Assembly: GCA_016702415.1 (NCBI GenBank)
Contig: JADJEA010000029.1
Coordinates: forward strand, 62,001-126,000
Source of the DNA: Nostocoides sp.
Lineage (GTDB): Bacteria > Actinomycetota > Actinomycetes > Actinomycetales > Dermatophilaceae
Length of the DNA stretch: 64,000 nt
Reading direction: 5' to 3'
The notes below the pieces were generated by a model, which did not search any database, was not told the origin of the DNA, and was given only the letters and a program-made list of their open reading frames with translations. This document shows positions 33,751 through 43,352 of the stretch, one piece after another. Position 1 is the stretch's first letter, and each line of letters starts with the position of its first letter. The position numbers and the translations under genes were made by a program.

Positions 33751-35183
33751 TCACAGCGCCTTGATGATGTCCTCGACGCGGGCCTTGGCGTCACCGAAGA
33801 GCATCTGGGTGTTGTCCTTGAAGAACAGCGGGTTCTGGACACCGGCGTAGCCCGTGGCCATGGACCGCTTGAAGACGATGACGTCCTGGCTTCCCAGACG
33901 TGCAGGACGGGCATGCCGGCGATGGGGGAGCCTGGTTCTTCCATGTCGGCGGGTGTGGCGGTGTCGTTGGCGCCGATGACGAGCACGACGTCGGTGTCGG
34001 GGAAGTCGTCGTTGACCTCGTCCATCTCCAGCACGATGTCATAGGGCACCTTGGCCTCGGCCAGGAGCACATTCATGTGCCCCGGGAGCCGACCCGCGAC
34101 GGGGTGGATACCGAAGCGGACGTTGACGCCCTTGGACCGCAGGATCTTGGTCAGCTCGGCGACAGCATGCTGCGCCTGGGCGGTCGCCATCCCGTATCCC
34201 GGGGTGATCATGACCTCCTTGGCGTTGTCGAGCAGCTCCGCGGCGCCTTCGGCCGTAATCTCGCGGTGCTCGCCGTAGTCGGTGTCGCTGGCAACAGTGC
34301 CACCCTCGACGCCGAAACCGCCCGCAATGACGGAGATGAACGAGCGGTTCATCGCCCGGCACATGATGTAGGAGAGGAAGGCACCGGAGGAGCCGACGAG
34401 GGCACCGGTGATGATGAGCAAGTCGTTGTTGAGCAGGAAGCCCGCGGCCGCCGCCGCCCAGCCGGAGTAGCTGTTGAGCATCGAGACGACGACCGGCATG
34501 TCGCCACCACCGATGGACATGACCAGGTGCCAGCCGAGGAAGAGCGCCATCAGCGTCATGACCCCGAGGAGGCTCTGCCGGGCCAACTCGTTGTCACGCG
34601 GAATGGCGACATAGACGATCGTCATGATGACGAACGCGACGATGATGCCGAGGTTGACCAGATTGTGCGCCGGGAGCATCAGCGGGGCGCTCTTGATCTT
34701 GGCCGAGAGCTTCAAATAGGCGACGATCGAGCCGGTCAGGGTGACCGCACCGATAAAGACCCCGACGAAGACCTCGACGTCGTGAACCTTCGGATAGTCG
34801 ACCAATTTCTCGTATGACGAGTTCCACCCGACGAGCACCGCCGCCAGACCGACGAAGCTGTGCAACATCGCGATGAGCTCGGGCATCTGGGTCATCTCGA
34901 CGCGCTTGGCGATCGTCATACCGAGAACGGCCGCGACGACCATGGCCGGGAGGATCCACGCCAGTCCGGCCCAGCCGGACTCCTCGCCGATCTGGATTCC
35001 GCCGGCCTCTTGACCGATGGTCGCGGCGAGGATCGTCACGGTGAGGGCGATCGCCATACCGGCAATGCCGTAGCGGTTGCCCATGCGGGCGGTGTCGTGC
35101 TTCGAGAGGCCCGAGAGGGCGAGGATGAAGAGCAGGCCGGCGACGATATAGGCGCCTTGGACCAGGGTGTAGGAGATGTTCAT
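33751..35183 (-). CDS. pntB: NAD(P) transhydrogenase beta subunit, frameshifted as read
   Basis: Membrane subunit that couples proton entry to hydride transfer from NADH to NADP+. About 477 residues if repaired: eight or nine hydrophobic helices (YTLVQGAYIVAGLLFILAL first), then the NADP-binding domain III (ITPGYGMATAQAQHAVAEL, IHPVAGRLPGHMN, VIGANDTATPA). After VLHVWEA the frame breaks: one base is missing near 33887-33889. Restoring it gives the conserved DVIVFKRSMATGYAGVQNP ending to a TGA at 33751-33753. Its start overlaps pntA by ATGA. Confidence 0.9.
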
Positions 35184-36733
35184 CGGGTCGCGTCCTCACG
35201 CTTGAACATGTCGAGCATTCGGTCGGTGACGGTGAATCCGCCGAAGACGTTCATGCTCGCGACAAACACCCCGATCACGGCCAGGACCGAAACCCACAGC
35301 TTTCCGTGGTGGCCGACCTGGAGCAGCGCGCCGACGACGATGATGCCGCTGATCGCATTGGTCACCGACATCAATGGCGTGTGCAGGGCGTGGTGGACAT
35401 TGCCGATGACATAGAAGCCGATGACAACCGAGAGCATGAAGACCATGAAGTGGCCGAGGAAGGCGACCGGGGAGATCGCGGCGACCAGCAAGAAGAGCAG
35501 GGCAACGCCGAGGATGATCCCGAGCCGGGTGCTCTGGGCCATCGGGGGTTTGACCGGTTTCGGCTCGGGCGGGGCAGCGGCCACGGCCTTAGGGGCCGCG
35601 GACACCTGAACCGGCGGCGGTGGCCACAGGGTCTGACCGGCCTGGGCCACGGTCATCCCACGCACGACGGTGTCCTCCATGTCGAGGACCGCCTGGCCGT
35701 CCTTCCCGGGCGTGATGAGCTTCATCAGGTTGACCAGGTTGGTGCCATAGAGCTGGGACGCCTGGGTCGGGAGCCGTCCGGGCAGGTCGGTGTAGCCGAG
35801 GATCTTCACGCCGTTTGCGGTCGTGACCACCGTGTCGGCCTGTGCCCCAGCGACATTGCCGCCATTCGAGGCGGCCATGTCGACGACGACCGAGCCGGGC
35901 TTCATCGAGGCGACCATGGCCTCGTCGATAATCCGCGGCGCCGGACGACCTGGGATAAGCGCGGTCGTGACGATGATGTCGCAACCGGGAACGACCTCGC
36001 GGTACATCTCGGTCGTGCGCTTGTTGAACTCCTCGCCCATCTCCTTGGCATAGCCGTCGGCAGACGGGCCGGTGTCGAGACCCTCGAGATTGGGCCGGAG
36101 GAACTCCCCACCCATCGACTCGACCTGGTCGGCGACCTCCTGTCGGGCGTCGAACGCCTTGACAACGGCACCGAGGCTGCTCGCCGTGCCGATGGCCGCC
36201 AGCCCGGCGACGCCGGCACCGACGACGAGCACCGTCGCCGGCGGCATCTTGCCGGCCGCGGTTACCTGACCGGTGAACATTCCGCCGTACTCATTGGCCG
36301 CCTCGATGATCGCGCGGTACCCACCGAGGTTGGCCATTGAGGACAGGACGTCCAGGGCCTGGGCCCGCGAGATGCGGGGCACCGCGTCCATGGCCATCGC
36401 CGTGACGCCCCGGGCCCGCAGCGCCTCGACGAGGTCGGGGTTGAGCGCGGGCGCCATGAGGGACATCACCAACTGACCCTCGCGCAGCCGCGCGATCTCG
36501 GCGGCGTCCGGGGCGTTGATCTTGAAGACGATGTCCCCGTCGTATGCCGACTCCGGGCCCACGAGGTCGGCACCCGCTGCGGCATACGCAGTGTCCTCGT
36601 ATGCCGCGGCGTGGCCAGCACCACGCTCGACGGCGACGGTGTATCCGAGCTTGATCAACTGCTCGACGGTCTTTGGTGTGGCAGCGACCCGGGTCTCCCC
36701 TGGCCGCGACTCCTTGGGCACCACAATGCGCAT
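35180..36733 (-). CDS. pntA: NAD(P) transhydrogenase alpha subunit
   Basis: 517 residues, the fused E. coli-type alpha subunit: NAD-binding domain I (MRIVVPKESRPGETRVAATP; VLVVGAGVAGLAAIGTASSLGAVVKAFD), then a Pro/Ala linker (about 385-410), then four transmembrane helices (LGIILGVALLFLLVAAIS onwards). The RQEVADQVESMGGEF loop and YTDLPGRLPTQASQLYG are conserved. Produces NADPH from NADH at the expense of proton motive force. ATG 36731-36733; operon with pntB (overlap 4 bases). Confidence 0.93.
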   Translation of the reverse strand: MRIVVPKESRPGETRVAATPKTVEQLIKLGYTVAVERGAGHAAAYEDTAYAAAGADLVGPESAYDGDIVFKINAPDAAEIARLREGQLVMSLMAPALNPDLVEALRARGVTAMAMDAVPRISRAQALDVLSSMANLGGYRAIIEAANEYGGMFTGQVTAAGKMPPATVLVVGAGVAGLAAIGTASSLGAVVKAFDARQEVADQVESMGGEFLRPNLEGLDTGPSADGYAKEMGEEFNKRTTEMYREVVPGCDIIVTTALIPGRPAPRIIDEAMVASMKPGSVVVDMAASNGGNVAGAQADTVVTTANGVKILGYTDLPGRLPTQASQLYGTNLVNLMKLITPGKDGQAVLDMEDTVVRGMTVAQAGQTLWPPPPVQVSAAPKAVAAAPPEPKPVKPPMAQSTRLGIILGVALLFLLVAAISPVAFLGHFMVFMLSVVIGFYVIGNVHHALHTPLMSVTNAISGIIVVGALLQVGHHGKLWVSVLAVIGVFVASMNVFGGFTVTDRMLDMFKREDATR

Positions 36734-36849
36734 GGAGGATCCTCTCGGGCGGTCGGTCTCTCAACAAGGGAACCTATCGCGCCGGGGCCACGCGGCACGG
36801 CCCATGAGACGCGAACGACCCGCTAACCGGCCCGGTGTGATGAAGCTAT

Positions 36850-36874
36850 CTTGTTCTAGTTCCCCCAGAACAAG
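36850..36874. promoter_or_regulatory. Inverted repeat operator of the GntR/DUF1648 operon
   Basis: CTTGTTCT, nine bases, AGAACAAG: a perfect 8-bp inverted repeat ending 12 bases before the GntR start. It sits where a promoter would be and is of the size bound by YtrA-type dimers, so autoregulation is likely. It lies in the gap divergent to pntA. Confidence 0.6.
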
Positions 36875-36886
36875 TAGGCTTAACAG

Positions 36887-37238
36887 GTGCTCATCCGAAT
36901 CGATCCGACCTCCTCGGTGGCGCTCTACGACCAGTTGGCCGCCGCCATTCGGGGTGGGGTTGGCGCCGGCGACATCCGCGCCGGCCAGCGTCTCCCTCCC
37001 GCCCGCGAACTCGCCGCCTCGCTCGGCATCAATGTCCATACCGTCCTCAAGGCGTATGCCGCACTCCGCGACGAGGACTCCTCCACGTCCGACGCGGCCG
37101 TGGTGCCGTGGTCACCGACGTCCGTCCGGGCGAGGTCGAGCTCTCCCGCGCGGTGGCCGAATTCCTCGCCGTCGGCCGGCGAAACGGCCTCTCCTCAACC
37201 AGATCCACCACGCCCTCGACCAAGGAGCCGAGCCATGA
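36887..37238 (+). CDS. GntR regulator, YtrA subfamily, with two frameshifts as read
   Basis: Short DNA-binding protein of about 117 residues if two missing bases are restored. The winged helix (LYDQLAAAIRGGVGAGDIRA, then RLPPARELAASLGINVHTVLKAY) is intact in the first frame. One G is missing near 37075-37076; adding it gives EGLLHVRRGRGAVVTDVRPG. One C is missing near 37193-37194; adding it gives SLNQIHHALDQGAEP with the stop at 37236-37238. Start GTG 36887. The stop overlaps the ATG of the next gene, the usual YtrA arrangement with a membrane protein. Confidence 0.82.
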
Positions 37239-38250
37239 CCAGCCGGCAGGACGCGACCAGCGCGAGCACCGGGACCGCCGCGCCCCCCGAGAGCGCAGCA
37301 TGCACCCTGGGCATTCCGATACTCATGGTCATCGCGATCGGGCTGATCCAGATCGGCGCCCTCGTCGCGTGGCGACCGGATCTGCCGGACCCGATGGCGA
37401 CCCACTTCAGTGGGTCGGGCCGGGCCGACGGGTTCATGTCGTGGACAGCCAATCTCGTCATGGCACTGGGGTTCTCCACCGTCCTGGCCATCGTCCTCCT
37501 CGTCGGCTTCCACCTCGGTGGCGGCCGCGGGCGGATGGCCCGGATTGGCGCGGCCATCGGCGTGGGCACGAGCGCATTCGTCGGTGCCCTGATGCTGGCC
37601 GCAGCCGCCGCACAACGAGGACTGGCCGACGCGCACGATGCGCGCCTGAGTCCCGCGTGGATCGCGGCCGGGTCGGCGGCGGGATTGGCCCTCGCCGGTT
37701 TGGCGTATGCCGTGACCCCGACGTCCCCCTGGCCCACGCCCGACCCGGCGGAGACGCCGCGGATGACCTTGCGCCCCGGTGAGAAGGTCGTGTGGTCGAG
37801 TGAACGCCGCAACCGCACGCTCACCCTCGTCGGTCTCGGCATGTCGCTGCTCGGGCTCGCGCTGTTGGTGGTGGGTCCCGTTCTGAACCTGGCCGGGGGA
37901 CTCGTTTTCCCGGGCGTCCTCATGGCCGTCCTCGGCGCGCTGTTCGCGAGCGTCGGCGGGGTCCGGGTGACCGTCGACGGTGCCGGTCTTCGCTGGCGGA
38001 TGGGACCCCTCTTCGGTCGAACCCCGTTGTCCCGCATCACCTCCGCCCGCGTCGTCGATGTCGTCCCGATGGAATACGGCGGGTGGGGCTACCGCCTCTC
38101 CGGCCAGGGGCCGGCCGTCGTCATCGGCGCCGGACCTGGGCTGCGGATCTCCCGCGCCGGCGGTTCCGACTTCACCGTGACCGTCCCGGACGCCGAGACG
38201 GGAGCCGCGCTGCTCAACGGCCTGATCGCCGGGACCGGACGCGGGGGTGA
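37235..38250 (+). CDS. DUF1648 membrane protein with C-terminal soluble part; 3' end shifted
   Basis: About 338 residues. It has four N-terminal helices with the DUF1648 motif (RPDLPDPMATHFSGSGRADG, near residue 50), then two more (VGLGMSLLGLALLVVGPVL and GLVFPGVLMAVLGALFASVG) and a soluble beta-rich end. As read, the frame runs on to 38731 deep inside the esterase gene. A single missing G in the run 38243-38247 would give RGG and a stop at 38248-38250, well clear of the esterase. That reading fits the same error seen in its neighbours, so 38250 is preferred. ATG 37235 overlaps the GntR stop. Confidence 0.72.
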
Positions 38251-38328
38251 TCGCCCGGGAGGTGAACAACCGGGAGGTGAGCGGTCGGCATACGGCCGCG
38301 GGGCACCCAACCGATGTTGGATGCGGTC

Positions 38329-39807
38329 ATGGAGCCTCTCGTCCGCGTCACCGGTGGTCTTGTCCGCGGCAGCGTCACCGATGGTGTCGCCGCCTACCTC
38401 GGGATCCCGTATGCCGCACCCGCCGTCGGCCCGGCCCGCTACCTCCCGCCGCAGCCGGTCCGGCCGTGGGCGGGCGAGCGCGACGCGACGCGGCACGGGC
38501 CGACTAGCGACCAACTCCCTTATCCCCCACCGTTGGATGCGATCCTGGCGAGTTCGGTCGATCCCGGCGACGACTATCTCAATGTTGCCGTCTGGGCGCC
38601 CGCGGACGGGGGCGGCGGGCTGCCGGTCATGGTGTGGGTGCCCGGCGGCGCGTTCGTCCGTGGGGCGAACTCGATCCCCACCTATGACGGATCCGCCTTC
38701 GCCCGCGACGGGATCATCCTCGTCGGGGTGAACTATCGCCTCGGCGTCCCCGGATTCGGCGTCCTCGACGGCGGGACCACCAATCTCGGCCTTCGCGACC
38801 AGATCGCCGCGCTGGAGTGGGTTCGCGACAATATCGCCGCGTTCGGGGGCGACCCCGACCGGGTGACGATCTTCGGGGAATCCGCGGGCGGGATGAGCGT
38901 CGCGACGCTCCTGGCGAGTCCGGCTGCGCGCGGGCTCTTCCACCGGGCGATCATCCAGAGCGGCGGAGCCACCTCGGTCGCCACCGTCGACGACGCGCGC
39001 CGCGTCACCGCCGAGATCGCCACGGCCCTGGGAGTGCCGCCGACCGCCGAGGCCTTCGCGGCCGCCGACCCGGGGGCGGTGTTGGCCGCCTGGGCCACGG
39101 TCGCCCTTGCGCTGCAACAGAATCCCGACCCGTCTCGTTGGGGTGCCTCGGTCCTGCGTGGCGGCCTCGGGATCATGAGCGTCTTCCCCGTCGTCGACGG
39201 TGACCTCGTCCCCGACATCCCGCTGCACCGGATCGCCCAGGGGTGCGCGGCCGATATCCCGCTCCTGGTCGGCTACACGAGCGAGGAGTTCCGCCTCTTC
39301 GCCGTCCCGGTCGGGCTGGCCGCGAGCATCACCGCCGCCACGCTGCCGCTGTTCGGAGCCCGCCTCGGGTGGCCCGCCGGTGCCATCGAGACGTATGCCG
39401 CGAACCGCCCCTCCGCAACCCCCGGCGACCTCGCCTGCGCGATCCTCACCGATAGCGCCTTCCGGGTTCCGGCCGGCGATCTCGCGGCCAGCCAGTCCGA
39501 GGCGGGCGGGACGGTGTTCCAGTACGAGTTCGCCTGGCGCACACCGGTCGCCGGTCTCGGGGCCGCGCATGCGGTCGAGTTGGCGTTCGTCTTCGACACC
39601 CTCGCGCAGGCCGGGCCCATGGTGGGGACGGCCCCGCCGCAGCCCCTCGCGGACGAGGTCCACGCCGCGTGGGTGGCCTTCGGAGCGAGCGGCGACCCGG
39701 GGTGGGCCCGGTGGTCGCCGCATACGCCGTCGGTCCGCGTGTTCGACGTCGCCGGCCCGGCGGTCGTCGTCGGCCCGCGATCGGACGAACTCGCCCTGTG
39801 GCGGTGA
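38329..39807 (+). CDS. Type B carboxylesterase
   Basis: About 492 residues. Alpha/beta-hydrolase of the carboxylesterase/lipase family: oxyanion region VWVPGGAFVRG, nucleophile S185 in GESAGGMS, the acid near YTSEEFR, and the catalytic His in GLGAAHAVELAFVFD. Hydrolyses esters; the natural substrate is unknown. No signal peptide seen, so probably cytoplasmic. An alternative ATG lies at 38314; 38329 fits the family start (MEPLVRVTGG). It is followed by the decayed selO gene. Confidence 0.87.
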   Translation: MEPLVRVTGGLVRGSVTDGVAAYLGIPYAAPAVGPARYLPPQPVRPWAGERDATRHGPTSDQLPYPPPLDAILASSVDPGDDYLNVAVWAPADGGGGLPVMVWVPGGAFVRGANSIPTYDGSAFARDGIILVGVNYRLGVPGFGVLDGGTTNLGLRDQIAALEWVRDNIAAFGGDPDRVTIFGESAGGMSVATLLASPAARGLFHRAIIQSGGATSVATVDDARRVTAEIATALGVPPTAEAFAAADPGAVLAAWATVALALQQNPDPSRWGASVLRGGLGIMSVFPVVDGDLVPDIPLHRIAQGCAADIPLLVGYTSEEFRLFAVPVGLAASITAATLPLFGARLGWPAGAIETYAANRPSATPGDLACAILTDSAFRVPAGDLAASQSEAGGTVFQYEFAWRTPVAGLGAAHAVELAFVFDTLAQAGPMVGTAPPQPLADEVHAAWVAFGASGDPGWARWSPHTPSVRVFDVAGPAVVVGPRSDELALWR

Positions 39808-39862
39808 GAGGTCCGACTGTGAGCGGTACCGGGCCGCCGGCCCCGCCGGGTACGGTGACCCG

Positions 39863-41033
39863 ATGACCTCGCCGGCGCTTCGGCACGACTACGCCGCGGC
39901 CTTGCCGGAGATCGTGCGGCCCTGGAGCCCGACGCTGCCCCCCGGGCCCGAGGGCGGTCAGGGTCCGGAACTCGTCGCAGTCAATGACGCGCTCGCCGCT
40001 GACCTGGAGATCGACCCTGCGTGGGTGCGCGGTGCCGAGGCGCTCGTCGTGCTGGGGGGGCGCGGCATACTCCCCGGGTCGCGACCGGTCGCGCAGGCGT
40101 ATGCCGGACACCAATTCGGGGGTTCTCCCCTCGCGCTCAAGGGCTCGGGGCGCACCACCTTCTCCCGCGGCGGCGACGGCCGCGCTGTCCTGGGACCCGT
40201 TCTGCGGGAATACCTTTTCGAGAGTCGATGGCCGCCCTGGGAGTCCCGACGACCCGCGCGCTCGCTGCGGTGACCACGGGCGATCGGGTCTACCGCGACG
40301 GCCGAATGCCCCGGCGCCGTCCTCACCCGAGTCGCGGCTTCCCACCCGCGCGTCGGCACCTTCGAACTCGTGGCCCGCTCCTCCCCCAGGACGCCCGCGC
40401 CGCGGTCGCCCCCGTCTCGTCGCGTATGCCGCCGCCCGCCACCACCCCAGCGCCGACCCGGGCCCGGGCCAAGGGCTCGCGCTCCTCGATGCGGTCGTCA
40501 CCGCCCAGGCCGACCTCTCGCGCATTGGATGAGTCTCGGCTTCGTCCACGGCGTCGCGAACACCGACAACACGACCATCAGCGGGAGACCATCGACTACG
40601 GCCCCTGCGCCTGGCTGGAGGCCTATGACGGGGACGAGGACGCCGCACTCGTCGACGACCTCCTGGCCGGTCTCGCGGATGCCCGGGCGGACTACACCTC
40701 GACCTGGCGCCTCCTCGCCGCCCACCTGCGCGGCCAGGGGGCCCCGGGCGTGCCCGGCGTCTCCGAGGGGTGGCTCGCGCGCTGGCGGGCACGCGTGCCG
40801 GGTGATCCCGCGAGCGGGCGGCGGCTGTGGATGCCGTCAACCCGGCATACGTCCTGAGGAACCATCTCGTCGACGCCGCCCTGGTCGCGGCCGAGGAGGG
40901 CGACCTGGCCCCCTTCGAGCGACTCCTGGCTGCCCTCACCGATCCGTATGCCGACCACCCCCACCGCGCCGACCTCGCCACCCCCGCGCCACCCGGGTTC
41001 ACCGAGCGATTCGTGACCTTCTGCGGCACGTGA
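39863..41033 (+). pseudogene. selO: SelO/YdiU (protein AMPylator) pseudogene
   Basis: Relic of the SelO pseudokinase, which AMPylates proteins. Recognisable pieces in order, each in a different frame: an N-terminus with QAYAGHQFGG and LKGSGRTTFSRGGDG, then ESMAALGVPTTRALAAVTTG, then AVLTRVAASHPRVGTFELVA, then DAVVTAQADLSR, then WMSLGFVHGVANTDNTTISG, then ETIDYGPCAWLEAYD. About 25 residues are lost before LKGSG, and about 150 residues after LEAYD, where the sequence jumps straight to GDEDAALVDDLL. The C-terminus VNPAYVLRNHLVDAAL remains. At least six frameshifts and two large deletions show real decay, not sequencing error. Confidence 0.88.
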
Positions 41034-41092
41034 CCGCCGCCCCGTCGGCATCCGGGCCCGTCCGCAACGGCCCAGGACTAGCATCCCGATTC

Positions 41093-41903
41093 ATGAGCCC
41101 CATGACCTCGACACGCCTCTTCGCCGCCGCCGCTCAGGGGGACAGAGGTCGAGGTCCCGCAGGGGTGGGGTCAGGGGCGGGCGACCTTCGGGGCCTGGTG
41201 ACAGGGGTCATGCTCGCGCGGTGCGTCGCGGCATACGGCCTGGACCCGGATGGTCTGCGCGCGGCGACCACGCGTCCTTCGTCGCCCCGGTGACCCCGGG
41301 CCCCGCCAAGGTGACCGCCGAGGTGCTCCGTCAGGGAGTTCGGCCACCCAGGCCGAGATTCGGCTTACCCAGCGCGACGAGCGCACCGGCACCGAGACGG
41401 TTCGCGCGGTGGTCCTGGCGACCTTCGGGGCCGATCGCGTGTCCTCCGTCGTCGTCCCCGCGGACGGCGCGAGCGCGCCACCGCCCGCCCCGGACGGGCT
41501 GCCGGCGTTGCCGCACCTACCCGGCGTCACCCCGACCTTCGCGCACGTCGACAGGCGACTCGCCACCGGCGCTTTCCCTTCTCGGGTGCCTCCGGTGGCG
41601 ACCCTGACCGGCTTTATGCGCTTCCGTATGCCGACCGCCACCTTCACGCTCGCCCACTTCGTCGCGCTCGTGGACGCTTGCCGCCGGCGCCGGGCCAGAT
41701 GCTCACCCGCCCCGTGGGGATGAGTAGCCTCACCTGACCATCGAGCCGTGGGCCATATCCCCGACGCTCCAGAGGCGTTCCGGTGGTACGAGGTCGTCAC
41801 CGACGTCGCCCAGGACGGCTACGCCCACTCGCACGCCCGGATCTTCGGCCCCGATGGGGCGCTCGTGGCGATCTCCCGCCAGATCATCACGTTGTTCGGA
41901 TGA
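41093..41903 (+). pseudogene. Thioesterase-family (double hotdog) pseudogene
   Basis: Relic of an acyl-CoA thioesterase-like protein. Readable parts: MTSTRLFAAAAQGDRGRGPAG, then LVTGVMLARCVAAYGLDPDG, then (next frame) ASFVAPVTPGPAKVTAEVLRQG, then SATQAEIRLTQRDERTGTET, a stretch with LPHLPGVTPTFAHVD and LTGFMRFRMPTATFTLAHF, and the C-terminal HARIFGPDGALVAISRQI ending at TGA 41901-41903. At least three frameshifts and lost segments break it. It lies directly after the selO relic on the same strand, so both decayed in one region. Confidence 0.75.
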
Positions 41904-41933
41904 CCGGGTCACGCGGTCAACCCGCCATGCTTA

Positions 41934-41965
41934 GATAAGGGGAGGAAATACCTCGATAAGGGAGG
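41934..41965 (+). promoter_or_regulatory. Two direct repeats upstream of the HTH regulator
   Basis: GATAAGGG(G)AGG occurs at 41934 and again at 41955, 21 bases apart, that is on the same face of the helix. The second copy also serves as the Shine-Dalgarno of the gene starting at ATG 41969. Such spacing suits a tandem protein-binding site. Candidate only. Confidence 0.4.
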
Positions 41966-41968
41966 GCC

Positions 41969-42840
41969 ATGACCGACTCCCGGCCGTCCGACGCCATCGG
42001 GGTCGACGCCAGGCACGTCGACGTCGCGCTGACCGATAGTAGACCGAAGGACGCGGCCCCCGCAGGCCGTGGTCCTCCTCGCTTCACCCGTACGACGACA
42101 CATCGTCGAGGTCCTGCGCGCTGCCCGCCGGGTCCCCGGCTCGCGATGAATCTGCCGGTTCCTCCGCGGTGACGGGCATGACGGCCGCGCAGATCGCGCG
42201 CGGTAGGGCCCATGTGACGACAGCCCGATTCCACCTCGACCAGTTGGTCACCGCCGAAGTGCTCATCACGACGACCCATCGGCGCGCCGGTGCGGGGAGG
42301 CCCTGCAAGATCTTCGCGCTCGCTCCCGCAACGCCGACGCCCGCAGACGACGCCCTCGCGGTCACCCTGCTGACCGAGTTGCTCACAGAGAACTTCTCCG
42401 ACAGGCGCGCCGATGGACACCCTCTGAATCCCGACGAGGTCGGTTTCCGCTGGGCCCGCCGCCACATCCCGTGCAAGGACAGCCCGGCGGCTCGCTCGAT
42501 CGGTGAGTGGGTGGGCAAGGTGGGTGGCCTTATGGACGTCCTCGAGCGCTGGGGCTACGCACCGGAGTTGGCAACCACCAACGGGGGGCGAGTGGCCCGA
42601 ATCGACCTCCCCCACTGTCCGTTCCGTGAGTTGGCTCAGCAACATACGGACGTCGTTTGTGGAATCCATCGCGGCCTGATCTCGGGAACCCTCGACCGAC
42701 TCGGCGAGCCTGACACCGACGTGACCCTCGTCCCGTTCGCCCGGGGCAGCACCTGCATCGCGCATCTGCGCCGCACCGTCGACTTCCCACCTAGCGAGGC
42801 CAGACCGGGCGAGCCGCACCAAGCAGGAGGACCCACGTGA
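41969..42840 (+). pseudogene. ArsR-like HTH transcriptional regulator, frameshifted
   Basis: About 290 residues if two frameshifts are ignored. The winged helix is PQAVVLLASPVRRHIVEVLR with GMTAAQIARGRAHVTTARFH and GAGRPCKIFALAP, in two different frames; a C-terminal ligand domain (LLTELLTENF; HCPFRELAQQHTDVVCGIH; then a late conserved Cys) is in the last frame. Extra single bases near 42057-42061 (C run) and near 42144 shift the frame. Unlike the errors elsewhere in the window these are insertions, and the gene lies next to two relics, so true decay is plausible. Confidence 0.65.
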
Positions 42841-42930
42841 CGACACCGGGCATGTGCTCTCGTCCCCTGCCAATACCTCAGTGGTACCCATGTGGCACCG
42901 GTCCGACTCGACCAGACAGGAGACCCGACG

Positions 42931-43308
42931 ATGAGTGAACCCTGGCAGGCCGCGACAGAGGGAGACGAGTGGCGCAACGACGTCCACGATCTCACCGCCC
43001 TTGGCGACCAGCTGCTCGACCGCGCTCGAAAAGACTTGCAGCGCAAGGCGAGTCAGGTCGTCATCAATGGCGATCGGCAGCGTGCCGTCCTCATGGCGAT
43101 CGTCGCGGGTGGGGCGCTCGGCGAGCACGGGTCGCCTCCGGCGGCCACCCTCCACGTGCTGCGCGGGCGGGTTCGGTTGTATGCCGGGTCCAGCCGCGAG
43201 TGGCTCGTCGCGGCGGGGGAGGTGGTCGGCATACCCCCGGAACGGCATGCCGTCGATGCGCTGGAGGACAGCGTGTTCCTCCTGACTGTGGCGTTGGCGG
43301 CGCGCTGA
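42931..43308 (+). CDS. Cupin-domain protein
   Basis: 125 residues. Residues about 30-120 form a single small beta-barrel (cupin) with VVINGDRQRAVLMAIVAGGA, LHVLRGRVRLYAG and AGEVVGIPPERHAVDALEDS, a typical LuxR-type/RmlC-like cupin order. Only one His pair is obvious, so metal binding is uncertain. ATG 42931 follows ACAGGAGACC. Ends 44 bases before the convergent pirin gene, itself a double cupin. Function unknown. Confidence 0.78.
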   Translation: MSEPWQAATEGDEWRNDVHDLTALGDQLLDRARKDLQRKASQVVINGDRQRAVLMAIVAGGALGEHGSPPAATLHVLRGRVRLYAGSSREWLVAAGEVVGIPPERHAVDALEDSVFLLTVALAAR

Positions 43309-43352
43309 CCGCGTCGCGCGCACCCCGAGTGTCGACCTGGAGGGCGCGCCGG

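Noticed and set aside
34051..34278. Several + strand frames inside pntB and pntA
   Set aside because: Codon pattern and lack of family features show they are antisense shadows of the membrane subunits.
38251..38731. Extension of the DUF1648 gene 400 bases into the esterase gene
   Set aside because: The extension is a shadow of the esterase; a single missing G at 38243-38247 explains the read-through.
39863..41033. Treating selO as sequencing-error frameshift like upp
   Set aside because: About 175 residues are missing, which base-calling error cannot explain.
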